Positions 1-7,900 of a DNA stretch of 40,431 nucleotides are shown here, piece after piece. Position 1 is the first letter of the stretch; every line of letters begins with the position of its first letter. The stretch is from the NCBI RefSeq assembly GCF_002553505.1, contig NZ_PDCP01000052.1, positions 1 to 40,431 of the forward strand, written 5' to 3'. This DNA comes from Mycolicibacterium agri. GTDB lineage: Bacteria > Actinomycetota > Actinomycetes > Mycobacteriales > Mycobacteriaceae. A program made the translations under genes and the position numbers. Below the pieces are notes generated by a model, which made no database searches, had not been told where the DNA came from, and saw only the letters and a list, made by a program, of their open reading frames with translations.

Positions 1-28
1 TATCACGCGTTCGCGACATGCCCGGTGA

Positions 29-1168
29 GGCTCGCCAAGAACGTCGCGAACGCCGTGCAAGCCGGGCGGTAAGACCGTCCGCAAGGGCGATCAGGTCACA
101 TCGAACTCGGATGTCGTTCTGCCGGAATTGCCCGTCGGCTACGCCGACACTTACGTCAACGGCGTGCGCTACCGGGTGCGCACCGTCGACATCCGGGTGC
201 CCGAGCCGATGCTCGTCGCCGTCGGCGCCACCTACGACTCCACCATCGCCGACACCAACAACCTGCACCGCCGGGTCCTGATCATCTGCACGTTCGCGAT
301 CGGCGCCGCGACGTTCGCGGGGTGGTTGCTCGCCGCGTTCGCGGTAAGGCCGCTCAAACAGCTCGCCGAGCAGACCCGCCAGATCGACGCGGGCGACGAG
401 GCGCCGGACGTCGAAGTGCGCGGCGCCACCGAAGCCGTCGAGATCGCCGAGGCGCTCAAGGGCCTGCTGCAGCGCATCTGGAACGAGCAGGACCGCACCA
501 AGGCGGCGCTGGCGTCGGCCCGTGACTTCTCGGCGGTGTCGGCGCACGAGCTGCGCACGCCGTTGACCGCGATGCGCACCAACCTTGAGGTGCTCGCCAC
601 CCTGGATCTGCCGGACGAGCAACGCAAAGAGGTCATCAACGACGTCATCCGCACGCAGTCGCGCATCGAGGCGACCCTGACCGCACTGGAGCGGCTCGCC
701 CAAGGCGAGCTCTCGACCTCCGACGACCACGTGCCCGTCGACATCACCGAACTGCTCGACCGCGCCGCCCACGACGCCATGCGCGTCTACCCGGATCTGG
801 ACGTGTCGCTGGTGCCCGCGCCGACCATCATCATCGTCGGCCTGCCCGCGGGTCTGCGGCTGGCGGTGGACAACGCGATCGCCAACGCGGTCAAGCACGG
901 CGGCGCGACGCGGGTGCAGCTGTCGGCGGTGAGTTCACGCGAGGGTGTGGAGATCGCGATCGACGACGACGGCGTCGGCATCCCGGAAGAAGAGCGCGCA
1001 ATCGTGTTCGAACGGTTCTCCCGCGGGTCGACGGCGTCGGTGTCCGGTTCCGGCCTCGGCCTGGCGCTGGTTGCGCAGCAAGCCGAATTGCACGGCGGCA
1101 CTGCGTCTTTGGAGGAAAGCCCACTCGGCGGCGTGCGGCTGCTGCTGAAGCTGCCCGGCGTGCGCTAG
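29..1168 (+). CDS. prrB: Sensor histidine kinase PrrB, 5' end missing or frame-broken
   Basis: Membrane sensor kinase of the PrrA-PrrB two-component system; it autophosphorylates on His and passes phosphate to PrrA, whose gene is not in the window. Visible in order are the end of the extracytoplasmic sensor region (SNSDVVLPEL, YADTYVNGVRYRVRT), a transmembrane segment (near 280-340), a HAMP linker, the H-box SAHELRTPLTAM, and the ATPase domain with N-box DNAIANAVKHGG, DDDGVGIPEEE and GSGLGLALV. It closely resembles mycobacterial PrrB as I remember it. An in-frame TGA at 26-28 cuts the frame, although PrrB-like sequence (RKGDQVTSNSD) begins at about 85. The region upstream of about 73 is open in frame 1 instead. 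The TTG at 128 is inside the conserved region and is not a credible true start. Function is confident; integrity of the 5' part is not. Confidence 0.85.
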   Translation, partial: GSPRTSRTPCKPGGKTVRKGDQVTSNSDVVLPELPVGYADTYVNGVRYRVRTVDIRVPEPMLVAVGATYDSTIADTNNLHRRVLIICTFAIGAATFAGWLLAAFAVRPLKQLAEQTRQIDAGDEAPDVEVRGATEAVEIAEALKGLLQRIWNEQDRTKAALASARDFSAVSAHELRTPLTAMRTNLEVLATLDLPDEQRKEVINDVIRTQSRIEATLTALERLAQGELSTSDDHVPVDITELLDRAAHDAMRVYPDLDVSLVPAPTIIIVGLPAGLRLAVDNAIANAVKHGGATRVQLSAVSSREGVEIAIDDDGVGIPEEERAIVFERFSRGSTASVSGSGLGLALVAQQAELHGGTASLEESPLGGVRLLLKLPGVR

Positions 1169-1231
1169 CGGGTAGCGCAGTTAAGGACGCCACGGTGGGA
1201 CACACCCAGGTGACCGGTCCTGACCTGTGGC

Positions 1232-1756
1232 ACCTGCACTGTCATCGACGCCGTGTTCGGCCCCTACGATCGACGAAACCCGCTCCGCTCCAGTGTTATT
1301 GCGGTGCGCAAAACCAGACATGCCGCTGTTGGCCGACCGCAACTTCGCCGTCACCGCTCTCGCGGAACAGCTCGCAGCAGCCCAGGCGCACGTGCTCATC
1401 CACTGCATCGACACCCGCGTGTTGCCGCCGATCAAACAACTACCCGACCGCAGCCGGCCGGCACGAATGGGTTCAGTTGTCATCCACGCCGCGATACCGT
1501 TCGCCTTGACAGCAGGGGAACCCGGGTCGGGTGCTCCGCTTGGCCACCACCCAGACTGACGAAAAACGCTGCCCCGCATAGCAACTGGTCGGACTACCAT
1601 CACAGATGGGGGATCGAAACCAGCTCTCTGGAACTCAAATCCACCGCCCTGGGCGGACGAGTCCTGCGAGCAGCCACCCCGCCGGCATCACCCAAGAGGC
1701 GCCCAACAGATCACCTACCAGGCGCTGCGCACTCCCTCGCCGATACCAGGAGTTAG
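1232..1756 (+). pseudogene. Decayed IS4-family transposase fragment
   Basis: Pieces of one transposase appear in order but in different frames. TCTVIDAVFGP is encoded near 1232-1264. A second frame gives LLRCAKPDMPLLADRNF and ALAEQLAAAQAHVLI near 1296-1410. The frame of the first piece returns with YHHRWGIETSSLELKST and GGRVLRA near 1590-1670. PAGITQE and ITYQALRT follow near 1680-1735 in the other two frames. The signature YHHRWGIET..ELK is the conserved Y-x2-R-W-x-IE region of IS4-type DDE transposases. At least three frameshifts are needed to join the pieces and the C-terminal end is absent, so the gene is dead. I saw no intact terminal inverted repeats or target duplication. Confidence 0.75.
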
Positions 1757-1761
1757 AGCTA

Positions 1762-1947
1762 GGCCGGTGCTTGGTGGCTGTGCCCATCATCGCGGGCGGT
1801 CAGGTCGTAGCCGCGTTGAGCCTCTCGCTCCACGCGGAGTTCGGGGAGGCGAATGGTCGCATCGGCGATCTGGCTCCTCGCTTGCGGCACACCGCGGCGC
1901 AGATCCAGGCCGATCTAGCCCGACAGCCGTACGCCGCTCTTGGTTGA
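1762..1947 (+). pseudogene. C-terminal remnant of an IclR-family regulator
   Basis: The frame ending at TGA 1945-1947 reads GRCLVAVPIIAGGQVVAALS, then LSLHAEFGEANGR, IGDLAPRLRHTAAQIQADLA. This matches the end of the effector-binding domain of IclR regulators, where a VAVPI..GG.VVAALS strand is followed by a terminal helix with LAPRLR.TA..I. The N-terminal winged helix and most of the ligand domain are missing, so about 60 of 250-270 residues remain. It begins directly after the IS4 debris, which suggests insertion or deletion removed the rest. The family is inferred from the motif pattern alone. Confidence 0.6.
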
Positions 1948-2000
1948 GAGGCGTTTGGCGGCGCGGCGTTGCGGGGGGTGCACACGTCGGCTCTCGGGCG

Positions 2001-2053
2001 CGAGCAACATGGAGGCCGCCCCGCTCGCGGCAGGGTGCCTGTCGTGTTGCTCG
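2001..2053. repeat. 9-bp inverted repeat in IS debris
   Basis: CGAGCAACA at 2001-2009 and TGTTGCTCG at 2045-2053 are perfect inverted arms with 35 nt between them. They lie between the IclR remnant and the minus-strand transposase remnant. They could be a transcription stop, an old element end, or chance; no open frame explains the sequence between the arms. Confidence 0.4.
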
Positions 2054-2093
2054 TGACTCCGCCCTGCAAGTGGGCGCTGGTTGCTCAGTGGGC

Positions 2094-2240
2094 TCATGGC
2101 AATGCCGCGCAGTTAGCGTTGAGGCCCTGTTGTTGACCGTCGAGGATCTCGATGGTGGTGGCGGTTGTGTAGTTGGTGCGGTCGATGGTGCCTTTGGCTC
2201 GGGGCGTGGAAATGGCGTGTTTGACCACTCGGGGACTCGA
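2094..2240 (-). pseudogene. Probable C-terminal end of an IS4-type transposase
   Basis: On the minus strand, upstream of a TGA at 2094-2096, the frame reads SSPRVVKHAISTPRAKGT, IDRTNYTTATTIEIL, DGQQQGLNA. RVVK(R/H) followed by a basic stretch resembles the C-terminal tail of actinobacterial IS4-type transposases, the part missing from the plus-strand fragment at 1232-1756. Its opposite orientation implies two insertions or an inversion. The match is short, so the family call is tentative. The remaining 2241-2284 shows nothing recognisable. Confidence 0.4.
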
Positions 2241-2284
2241 GCGTGATCGCCGCGGTGACATCCTTTAACCGCGCGGCCTACCCG

Positions 2285-2647
2285 CTAACGGGCCGCCAAC
2301 AGGTCGATGACGAAAATAAGCGTCTTGCCCGACAACCGATGCCCAGAGCCCGCGGGCCCGTAGGCCTGTGCGGGCGGGATCACCAGCTTGCGGCGCCCGC
2401 CGACCTTCATACCGGGAATGCCGTCCTGCCAGCCCTGGATCAGGCCGCGCAGCGGGAACTCGATGGATTCGCCGCGGTTCCACGAACTGTCGAACTCTTC
2501 GCCGGTTTCGTACTCGACGCCGACATAGTGCACATTCACGGTGCCACCCGGTACCGCTTCCGCGCCGTCACCGACCACCAAATCCTCGATGACCAGTTCG
2601 CTGGGGGCGGGTCCGTCGGGGAAGTCAATCTCGGGTTTCGTCGCCAC
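2285..2647 (-). CDS. FKBP-type peptidyl-prolyl cis-trans isomerase
   Basis: Catalyses cis-trans isomerisation of prolyl bonds as a folding helper; no signal peptide is seen, so it is probably cytoplasmic. A single FKBP domain fills the protein: VNVHYVGVEYETGEEFDSSW, RGESIEFPL, LIQGWQDGIPGMKVGGRRKL, IPPAQAYG, LIFVIDLL. These are the standard FKBP12-like motifs, including the active-site Tyr/Asp/Trp surroundings. The open frame extends to 2839, but homology begins at KPEIDFPDG, so I chose GTG 2647, giving 120 residues, the usual size. It diverges from the DUF2630 gene with an 84-bp gap that must hold both promoters. Confidence 0.85.
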   Translation of the reverse strand: MATKPEIDFPDGPAPSELVIEDLVVGDGAEAVPGGTVNVHYVGVEYETGEEFDSSWNRGESIEFPLRGLIQGWQDGIPGMKVGGRRKLVIPPAQAYGPAGSGHRLSGKTLIFVIDLLAAR

Positions 2648-2731
2648 GGGGGTTACAGTACGCCCAATGTTGCGCCAGGTTGTTCCGGCCGATGAGGTTG
2701 TGTCGGCCCGATCAGCGGGCACACTGGACCC

Positions 2732-2980
2732 GTGGCAGCTGACAACAATCCCCTGGCCCGCATCCACGAGCTCGTCGACGAGGAGCACGAACTGCGGTCG
2801 CGCCTGCAGCGCGGAGAGATCACCGCGGAAGAAGAACATGCGCGGCTGCGCGCCGTGGAGGTCGAACTCGACCAGTGTTGGGACCTACTGCGGCAGCGCC
2901 GGGCGCTCCGCGACAGCGGCGGTGACCCGCGCGAAGCTCAGGCCAGGCCGCCGGAAGAGGTCGAGGGTTACCTCAATTGA
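2732..2980 (+). CDS. DUF2630 family protein (Rv0898c-like)
   Basis: An 82-residue, highly charged, all-helical protein (ARIHELVDEEHELRSRLQ, HARLRAVEVELDQCWDLL, RQRRALRDSGGDPREAQARP, EEVEGYL). It has the whole DUF2630 pattern and the length of M. tuberculosis Rv0898c. No function is established. The GTG start at 2732 is preceded by a weak CACACT box 6 nt upstream and no clear Shine-Dalgarno, which fits a leaderless message. Its TGA overlaps the TTG start of the next gene (TTGA), so the two are probably translationally coupled. Confidence 0.85.
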   Translation: MAADNNPLARIHELVDEEHELRSRLQRGEITAEEEHARLRAVEVELDQCWDLLRQRRALRDSGGDPREAQARPPEEVEGYLN

Positions 2981-4539
2981 TCACTGATCCGCGGGCCGAC
3001 GTCGTCATCGTCGGCGGCGGACACAATGCGCTCGTCGCGGCCGCGTATCTGGCCCGCGCCGGACGCGGTGTGCGCGTGCTGGAACGGCTGGACCACGTCG
3101 GCGGCGCGGCGGTGTCCGCGCACGCGTTCGACGGCGTCGACGCACGGCTGTCGCGCTACTCGTATCTGGTGAGCCTGCTGCCGCGGCGCATCATCGACGA
3201 CCTCGGGGTGCGGGTGCGTCTCGCGCGTCGACGCTACTCGTCGTACACGCCCAATCCCGCCGACGGCGGCCACACCGGGCTGCTGGTCGGTCCCGAGTCG
3301 ACGTTCGCGGCGGTGGGTGCGCAGCAAGACGCCGAGCCGTTCGCCGAGTTCTACCGCCGCGCCCGCATCGTCACGTCGCGGCTGTGGCCGACGATGACGA
3401 CGCCGCTGCGGAAGCGCGACGACATGCACGAGTTCGTCCTTGCCGGCGGCGATCCGGAGGCGGATGCGGCGTGGCAGGCGCTGATCTGCGCGCCGATCGG
3501 CGATGCCATCACCGAAGCCGTCGACAGCGATCTGGTGCGCGGGGTGATGGCCACCGACGCGCTGATCGGCACGTTCGCCCGGCTCGACGATCCGTCGCTG
3601 ACCCAGAACGTCTGTTTTCTGTACCACCTGCTCGGCAACGGCACCGGCGACTGGGACGTGCCGATCGGCGGGATGGGCGCCGTCAGCGGCGCTCTGGCCG
3701 CGGCCGCTGCGGGCTTCGGCGCCGAAATCACCACGAACGCAGAGGTTTACGGTATCGATCCGGACGGCGAGGTGCGCTACCGGCTGGACGGCGACGAGCA
3801 CCGCGTGCACGCCGGGTACGTGATGGCCGGAGTGACACCGGCCGTATTGGCCGATCTGGTGGGCGATCCCGCACCGACGGTGACTCAGGGCGCGCAAGTG
3901 AAGGTCAACTTGATGCTGCGCCGACTGCCGCGCCTGCACGACGAAACCGTCACGCCCGAGCAGGCTTTCGGTGGCACGTTCCACATCAACGAGAACTACA
4001 GCCAACTCGACGACGCGTACTCGCGCGCGGCCGATGGCACTGTTCCCGACCCGTTGCCCTGCGAGATCTACTGCCACTCGTTGACCGACCCGAGCATACT
4101 GTCCGACCAGTTGCGCACATCCGGCGCGCAAACGCTGACGGTGTTCGGCCTGCACACACCGCATTCGCTGACGGTCGGCGCCGATCCCGACCGGCTGCGC
4201 GAGGACTTGACGTCGGCGGTGCTGCGTTCGCTGAATTCCGTTCTCGCCGAGCCCATTCAAGATGTCTTGCTGGAGGACTCCTCCGGTCGGCCGTGCATCG
4301 AGGCCAAGACCACAATGGATCTGGAGCAGACGCTGGGGATGACCGCGGGCAACATCTTCCACGGCGGGTTGAGTTGGCCGTTCGTCGAGAACGACGAGCC
4401 GCTGAACACGCCCGCGCAACGGTGGGGCGTGGCCACCGCCTATGATCGGATTCTGCTGTGCGGCTCCGGTTCTCGCCGTGGCGGCGCGGTGTCAGGCATC
4501 GGCGGTCATAACGCCGCAATGGCGGTCCTCGAGTCTTGA
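2977..4539 (+). CDS. FAD-dependent CrtI-like oxidoreductase (Rv0897c-like)
   Basis: 520 residues of the phytoene-desaturase-like NAD(P)/FAD amine oxidase superfamily. The N-terminal Rossmann motif is VVIVGGGHNALVAAAYLARA, followed by a typical RVLERLDHVGGAA segment. IGGMGAVSGALAAAAAGFGA lies in the middle, and the C-terminal FAD-binding signature GSGSRRGGAVSGIGGHNAA ends the protein. Substrate is unknown; the family ranges from carotenoid desaturases to poorly characterised oxidoreductases, and nothing nearby points to carotenoid synthesis. It starts with TTG overlapping the DUF2630 stop. The same gene pair is found in M. tuberculosis (Rv0898c-Rv0897c). Downstream it converges on the cyclase gene, with a palindromic element in between. 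Confidence 0.85.
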   Translation: MITDPRADVVIVGGGHNALVAAAYLARAGRGVRVLERLDHVGGAAVSAHAFDGVDARLSRYSYLVSLLPRRIIDDLGVRVRLARRRYSSYTPNPADGGHTGLLVGPESTFAAVGAQQDAEPFAEFYRRARIVTSRLWPTMTTPLRKRDDMHEFVLAGGDPEADAAWQALICAPIGDAITEAVDSDLVRGVMATDALIGTFARLDDPSLTQNVCFLYHLLGNGTGDWDVPIGGMGAVSGALAAAAAGFGAEITTNAEVYGIDPDGEVRYRLDGDEHRVHAGYVMAGVTPAVLADLVGDPAPTVTQGAQVKVNLMLRRLPRLHDETVTPEQAFGGTFHINENYSQLDDAYSRAADGTVPDPLPCEIYCHSLTDPSILSDQLRTSGAQTLTVFGLHTPHSLTVGADPDRLREDLTSAVLRSLNSVLAEPIQDVLLEDSSGRPCIEAKTTMDLEQTLGMTAGNIFHGGLSWPFVENDEPLNTPAQRWGVATAYDRILLCGSGSRRGGAVSGIGGHNAAMAVLES

Positions 4540-4558
4540 CTTTCTTTACCCTTCCTCG

Positions 4559-4618
4559 GCGAGCGTGCGTGTCTGCAGGCGACACGCCGAGAGATTTCCG
4601 TAGTTTGCGCACGCTCGC
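4559..4618. repeat. 60-bp palindromic intergenic element
   Basis: GCGAGCGTGCG at 4559-4569 is perfectly inverted as CGCACGCTCGC at 4608-4618. Inside, CGTGTC (4568-4573) and GACACG (4581-4586) form a second hairpin that competes with the outer stem because it shares two bases with it. The element fills most of the 108-bp gap between the convergent oxidoreductase and cyclase genes. It could act as a bidirectional terminator or be a dispersed palindromic repeat. A second element of exactly the same length and similar plan sits at 25597-25656. Confidence 0.65.
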
Positions 4619-4647
4619 GCAGCGGCTAGGCCACCGGTTGGCCATCG

Positions 4648-7600
4648 CTAGGCCAGTTCGGCTGCCGACCGCATGTGACCCTCATAGCCGTACTCCGCGG
4701 CCATGGCGCGGTAGCGGTCGCGGAACTCGCGATACGCTGCGTTGTCACCACGTGCCCGGGCCACCAGCGCACTCAGCCGCAGCACGAAAACATCTCTGAT
4801 CGCCCATTGTTGGCACGGCGCCAAGTACGCCAGGCGCTCGATCGCCAACTCTGCCTCGGCAAGGTCGGGTTCCGAACCTCGCGTCAGAAGCGCTTCGACG
4901 ACGATCGCGGTGCCGGTGTGAGCGTTGGCGAAATTGGCTGAATCGAACACGTCCGTACAAGCAGAGCGAGCGTGCGAAATTGCCTTGTCGATGTCGCCGC
5001 TCTTGAGGATCACCTGTTGCGCCGCATAGAGATTCAATGCCGGCACGATGTTCATTGTGTAGCGTTCCTTGAGGCAGATCTCGCAGAGCTCGGCCAACAT
5101 TTGGTAGCCGCGGTCGACGTCACGGCCGCGGCGCTCCACGAGCATGAACCCCATCGTCATGCGGATCAAGACCAGGGCGATGTCCTCGGCGGCCAGCTCG
5201 GCCGCCTGCAGTGTCCTGTCGATCTCAGCGACTGTCTCGTCGTCTGCGATCAGCGCGCCCGCCGGGATCGCAAGGCAGCTATACGCCAGCACCGCTGAAC
5301 GCGTGACCGCGTCAGCCGCACTGCTCAACGCGAGCGCCTGCTCGAGGTCCTCGCGCCACCCCGGGCGTCCGATCTGCCACCCGGCAACGCCTCGGAACGC
5401 AATGTACATCGCCAACGGTGTACCGAGAATTATGCTGTCGTCGGATTCTGTTCTGCCTGCGAGATCGATGGCCGCCTGCGCCCATCTCAGCAGGTCATCG
5501 AACTCACCGACCTGGAATTTGGCCGCCGAGGACGCGAACGACAGCGCCACGGTGAGGCCGGGATCGGCGATCGATTCGATCAGCGCCATATTCTCCGACG
5601 CGAGTTGCGAGGCCTCCCGTAACCGTCCGCGAATGATGTGCTCCATGACCAGGCCTGTCATGCCGATCGCCAGCGACGCCTTGTCGTCGGCGCTAGTGCA
5701 CAGCCCCCGCAACTCTTCGAAGCGAACCGACATATCGGAATGGAATCTACGAAATGCGTTGCTGCACAGTAGCGATCGCGGCGCTATCCGCATGCCGAGA
5801 ACGTCGCCGTCGTCTGCGGGCAACGCGTCCGCCGCCAATAACGCACGCTCCCAGCTCAGTTGGGCGCTCGCGTGGTCACGGTTGAGCAGCCACGCGCCCG
5901 CCCGCATGTGCCACTCGTATGCTTTACGCAACTCCCCCGCCGCCTCGTGATGTTCGGCGATCAAGGCCGCGTTCTGGTCGCTCTGGTCCAGAGCGTCTGC
6001 CACGCGGCGATGCAGTTGTGCGCGGTCCGACTTGAGCTGTGATTCGTATGCCACTGCTCGCACCAGCGGGTGCCGGAACGCGTATTCCGATCGTGGGCCG
6101 AATGCCGTCTGTTCGATGAGCTCGGCGCGCACGAGGTCGTCGACGACGGCCTCAACACCCAGCGCGGCAAGTAATTCCGGGGTGAATCGGGAGCCGATCA
6201 CCGCTGCGGCGTTCAGCGTCCGCTTTGCGCCGGGGCGGAGACGGTCGATGCGAGCGGCGATCACGGCCTGCAACGTGCTCGGCACATGCACGTCGGCGAT
6301 CGGTTCGGCGCACAGATAGCATCCGCGGCCGCCGATCAGCACGTCGCGCTCGCTGAGGTCGCGGACGATTTCTTCGGCGAAGAACGGATTGCCCGCCGCC
6401 CGCTCGGTGATCAGTTCGGTGAGGCCGGCGACCGAATTGTCCTCGCCGAGCAGTTCGGTACTCAGGCGCCGCATCTGTGATTCGTCGAGCGGATCGAGGG
6501 CGATGGTCTGCGACCGAGGAGCATGGGCAAGCGCGCCTTCGTATTCCGGCCGGTAGGTGACGATCACCATCGAGCGCGTTCTGGGTGCGACTTCGAGTAA
6601 CTCCGCCAGCATCGACTCGCTGATTTCGTCTATCCAGTGCGCGTCTTCGATGACGTAGACGACGGGCGTCGACCTCGCCAACACCGCGGCCTTGACCGTA
6701 GCCGCGAGCCGTCGCCGCCGAGCGTCGGGATCGATCTGCGGCAGCGCGACATCGGGATCACCGATGCCGAGCAGGTCGTCGAGCAGTGCCAGATCGTCGT
6801 CGGCGGCGTCGGCGAACCTCGCCCGTATCTGTCGGCGCGCGGCCGCGTCGTCCATGCCGGTTACGCCCACGCTGGATCGCAGCAGCCCGGCACCGGCGTG
6901 AAATGGCACGTCGGCGGTGTGTGATTCGCAGATGGTGGTGCCGACGTCCACGCCTTTTTCTTCAGCGAGCATCGTAATCTCCCGCACGATGCGGCTCTTG
7001 CCGATTCCCGGTGGCCCCACAATGCCGACGACGCAGCCGACGCCGTTGACCATCCGCTCCAGCATTCCCTTGAGCGCACCGAATTCCCATTCCCGACCGA
7101 CGAAAGTGGGTTCTGCGCGGTTGATTTGGCGACCGGCGGCCATCGACATCAGCCGTCGGGCCGGAACCGGGTCTGCTGAGCCCTTGATGTGGACGAGCTC
7201 CGGCTCGGAAAGTTCTGCGGTCGGCTCAACCAGACGAGCGGTCGATTCGCTCAGCATCACCCCGCCGGGCGGCGCGACCGACTCCATGCGTTGTGCCATA
7301 CCAACCTGCTCCCCAACGGCCGTGTACGCCAACGGACCCGATCCGATGTCGCCGGTGATCACCTCACCGGAGTTCAGTCCGATCCGCAGCCGCAGGTCGA
7401 TGCTGTCGCGTTGCTTCACGTCCGTCGCGAGGTCTGTGGCGTCGGCCTGGATGTCGAGCGCCGCACGGCACGCGCGCAACGCGTGATCCTCGAGTGCGAC
7501 GGGCGCGCCGAACACCGCCATGATGCCGTCGCCGGTGAACTTGTCGACCGTCCCGCCGTAGCGCTGCACGATCACCGACGACCGGCGAAACACCTCGCCC

Positions 7601-7854
7601 ATGATCTCGCGCAGCCGTTCGGCACCGACGGCCGCCGCGATGTCCATCGAGTGCACGACGTCGGCGAACAGCACGGTGACCTGTTTGTACTCGGCCTGCC
7701 TGTCGGCGGTGGCGACCGGCGACCCGCAGTTGTCGCAGAAGCGGGCGCCGTCGCGCAGATCGGCGCTACAGACCCCGCACGAAATCCCCACACCCTGATC
7801 CTGCGTCGGAATTGAATCGATGGCTGTCAAATGCCCGACTTCATGCCCCTTCAC
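4648..7854 (-). CDS. Zinc-ribbon / class III cyclase / AAA ATPase fusion protein
   Basis: A 1068-residue cytoplasmic signalling protein. Residues 26-43 are a CxxC...CxxC zinc ribbon. About 57-210 form a class III nucleotide cyclase domain with metal Asp D65 (LFADVVHS), K105 and D109 (KFTGDG), but E182, G185 and R189 (GEQVGMAQRM) where active enzymes usually have D, N and R. Residues 250-600 hold an AAA/STAND ATPase with Walker A GPPGIGKS (280-287) and Walker B VVYVIEDAHW (398-407). The rest is helical TPR-like sequence. Related mycobacterial proteins often end in a LuxR helix-turn-helix; this one does not. The start is uncertain: GTG 7854 gives the full length, TTG 7830 also fits. It lies 36 bp after the MarR gene and may share its transcript. 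Confidence 0.85.
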   Translation of the reverse strand: MKGHEVGHLTAIDSIPTQDQGVGISCGVCSADLRDGARFCDNCGSPVATADRQAEYKQVTVLFADVVHSMDIAAAVGAERLREIMGEVFRRSSVIVQRYGGTVDKFTGDGIMAVFGAPVALEDHALRACRAALDIQADATDLATDVKQRDSIDLRLRIGLNSGEVITGDIGSGPLAYTAVGEQVGMAQRMESVAPPGGVMLSESTARLVEPTAELSEPELVHIKGSADPVPARRLMSMAAGRQINRAEPTFVGREWEFGALKGMLERMVNGVGCVVGIVGPPGIGKSRIVREITMLAEEKGVDVGTTICESHTADVPFHAGAGLLRSSVGVTGMDDAAARRQIRARFADAADDDLALLDDLLGIGDPDVALPQIDPDARRRRLAATVKAAVLARSTPVVYVIEDAHWIDEISESMLAELLEVAPRTRSMVIVTYRPEYEGALAHAPRSQTIALDPLDESQMRRLSTELLGEDNSVAGLTELITERAAGNPFFAEEIVRDLSERDVLIGGRGCYLCAEPIADVHVPSTLQAVIAARIDRLRPGAKRTLNAAAVIGSRFTPELLAALGVEAVVDDLVRAELIEQTAFGPRSEYAFRHPLVRAVAYESQLKSDRAQLHRRVADALDQSDQNAALIAEHHEAAGELRKAYEWHMRAGAWLLNRDHASAQLSWERALLAADALPADDGDVLGMRIAPRSLLCSNAFRRFHSDMSVRFEELRGLCTSADDKASLAIGMTGLVMEHIIRGRLREASQLASENMALIESIADPGLTVALSFASSAAKFQVGEFDDLLRWAQAAIDLAGRTESDDSIILGTPLAMYIAFRGVAGWQIGRPGWREDLEQALALSSAADAVTRSAVLAYSCLAIPAGALIADDETVAEIDRTLQAAELAAEDIALVLIRMTMGFMLVERRGRDVDRGYQMLAELCEICLKERYTMNIVPALNLYAAQQVILKSGDIDKAISHARSACTDVFDSANFANAHTGTAIVVEALLTRGSEPDLAEAELAIERLAYLAPCQQWAIRDVFVLRLSALVARARGDNAAYREFRDRYRAMAAEYGYEGHMRSAAELA

Positions 7855-7900
7855 GAGCCGTCAGGAACCATCAGCAGCCATCAGGAGCCTTCACGAGCCT
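7851..7900. repeat. Five tandem 10-bp repeats
   Basis: Five consecutive units begin at 7851, 7861, 7871, 7881 and 7891: TCACGAGCCG, TCAGGAACCA, TCAGCAGCCA, TCAGGAGCCT, TCACGAGCCT. The consensus is TCASSARCCN. The array covers the MarR stop codon, the whole gap, and the GTG start of the cyclase gene. Every unit carries TCA, that is TGA on the coding strand. Confidence 0.8.

Noticed and set aside
1181..1603. 140-residue minus-strand frame over the IS4 fragment
   Set aside because: Antisense to recognisable transposase pieces; no recognisable protein.
2968..4419. 483-residue open frame opposite the CrtI-like oxidoreductase
   Set aside because: Shadow frame with low-complexity composition; the plus strand has clear FAD motifs.
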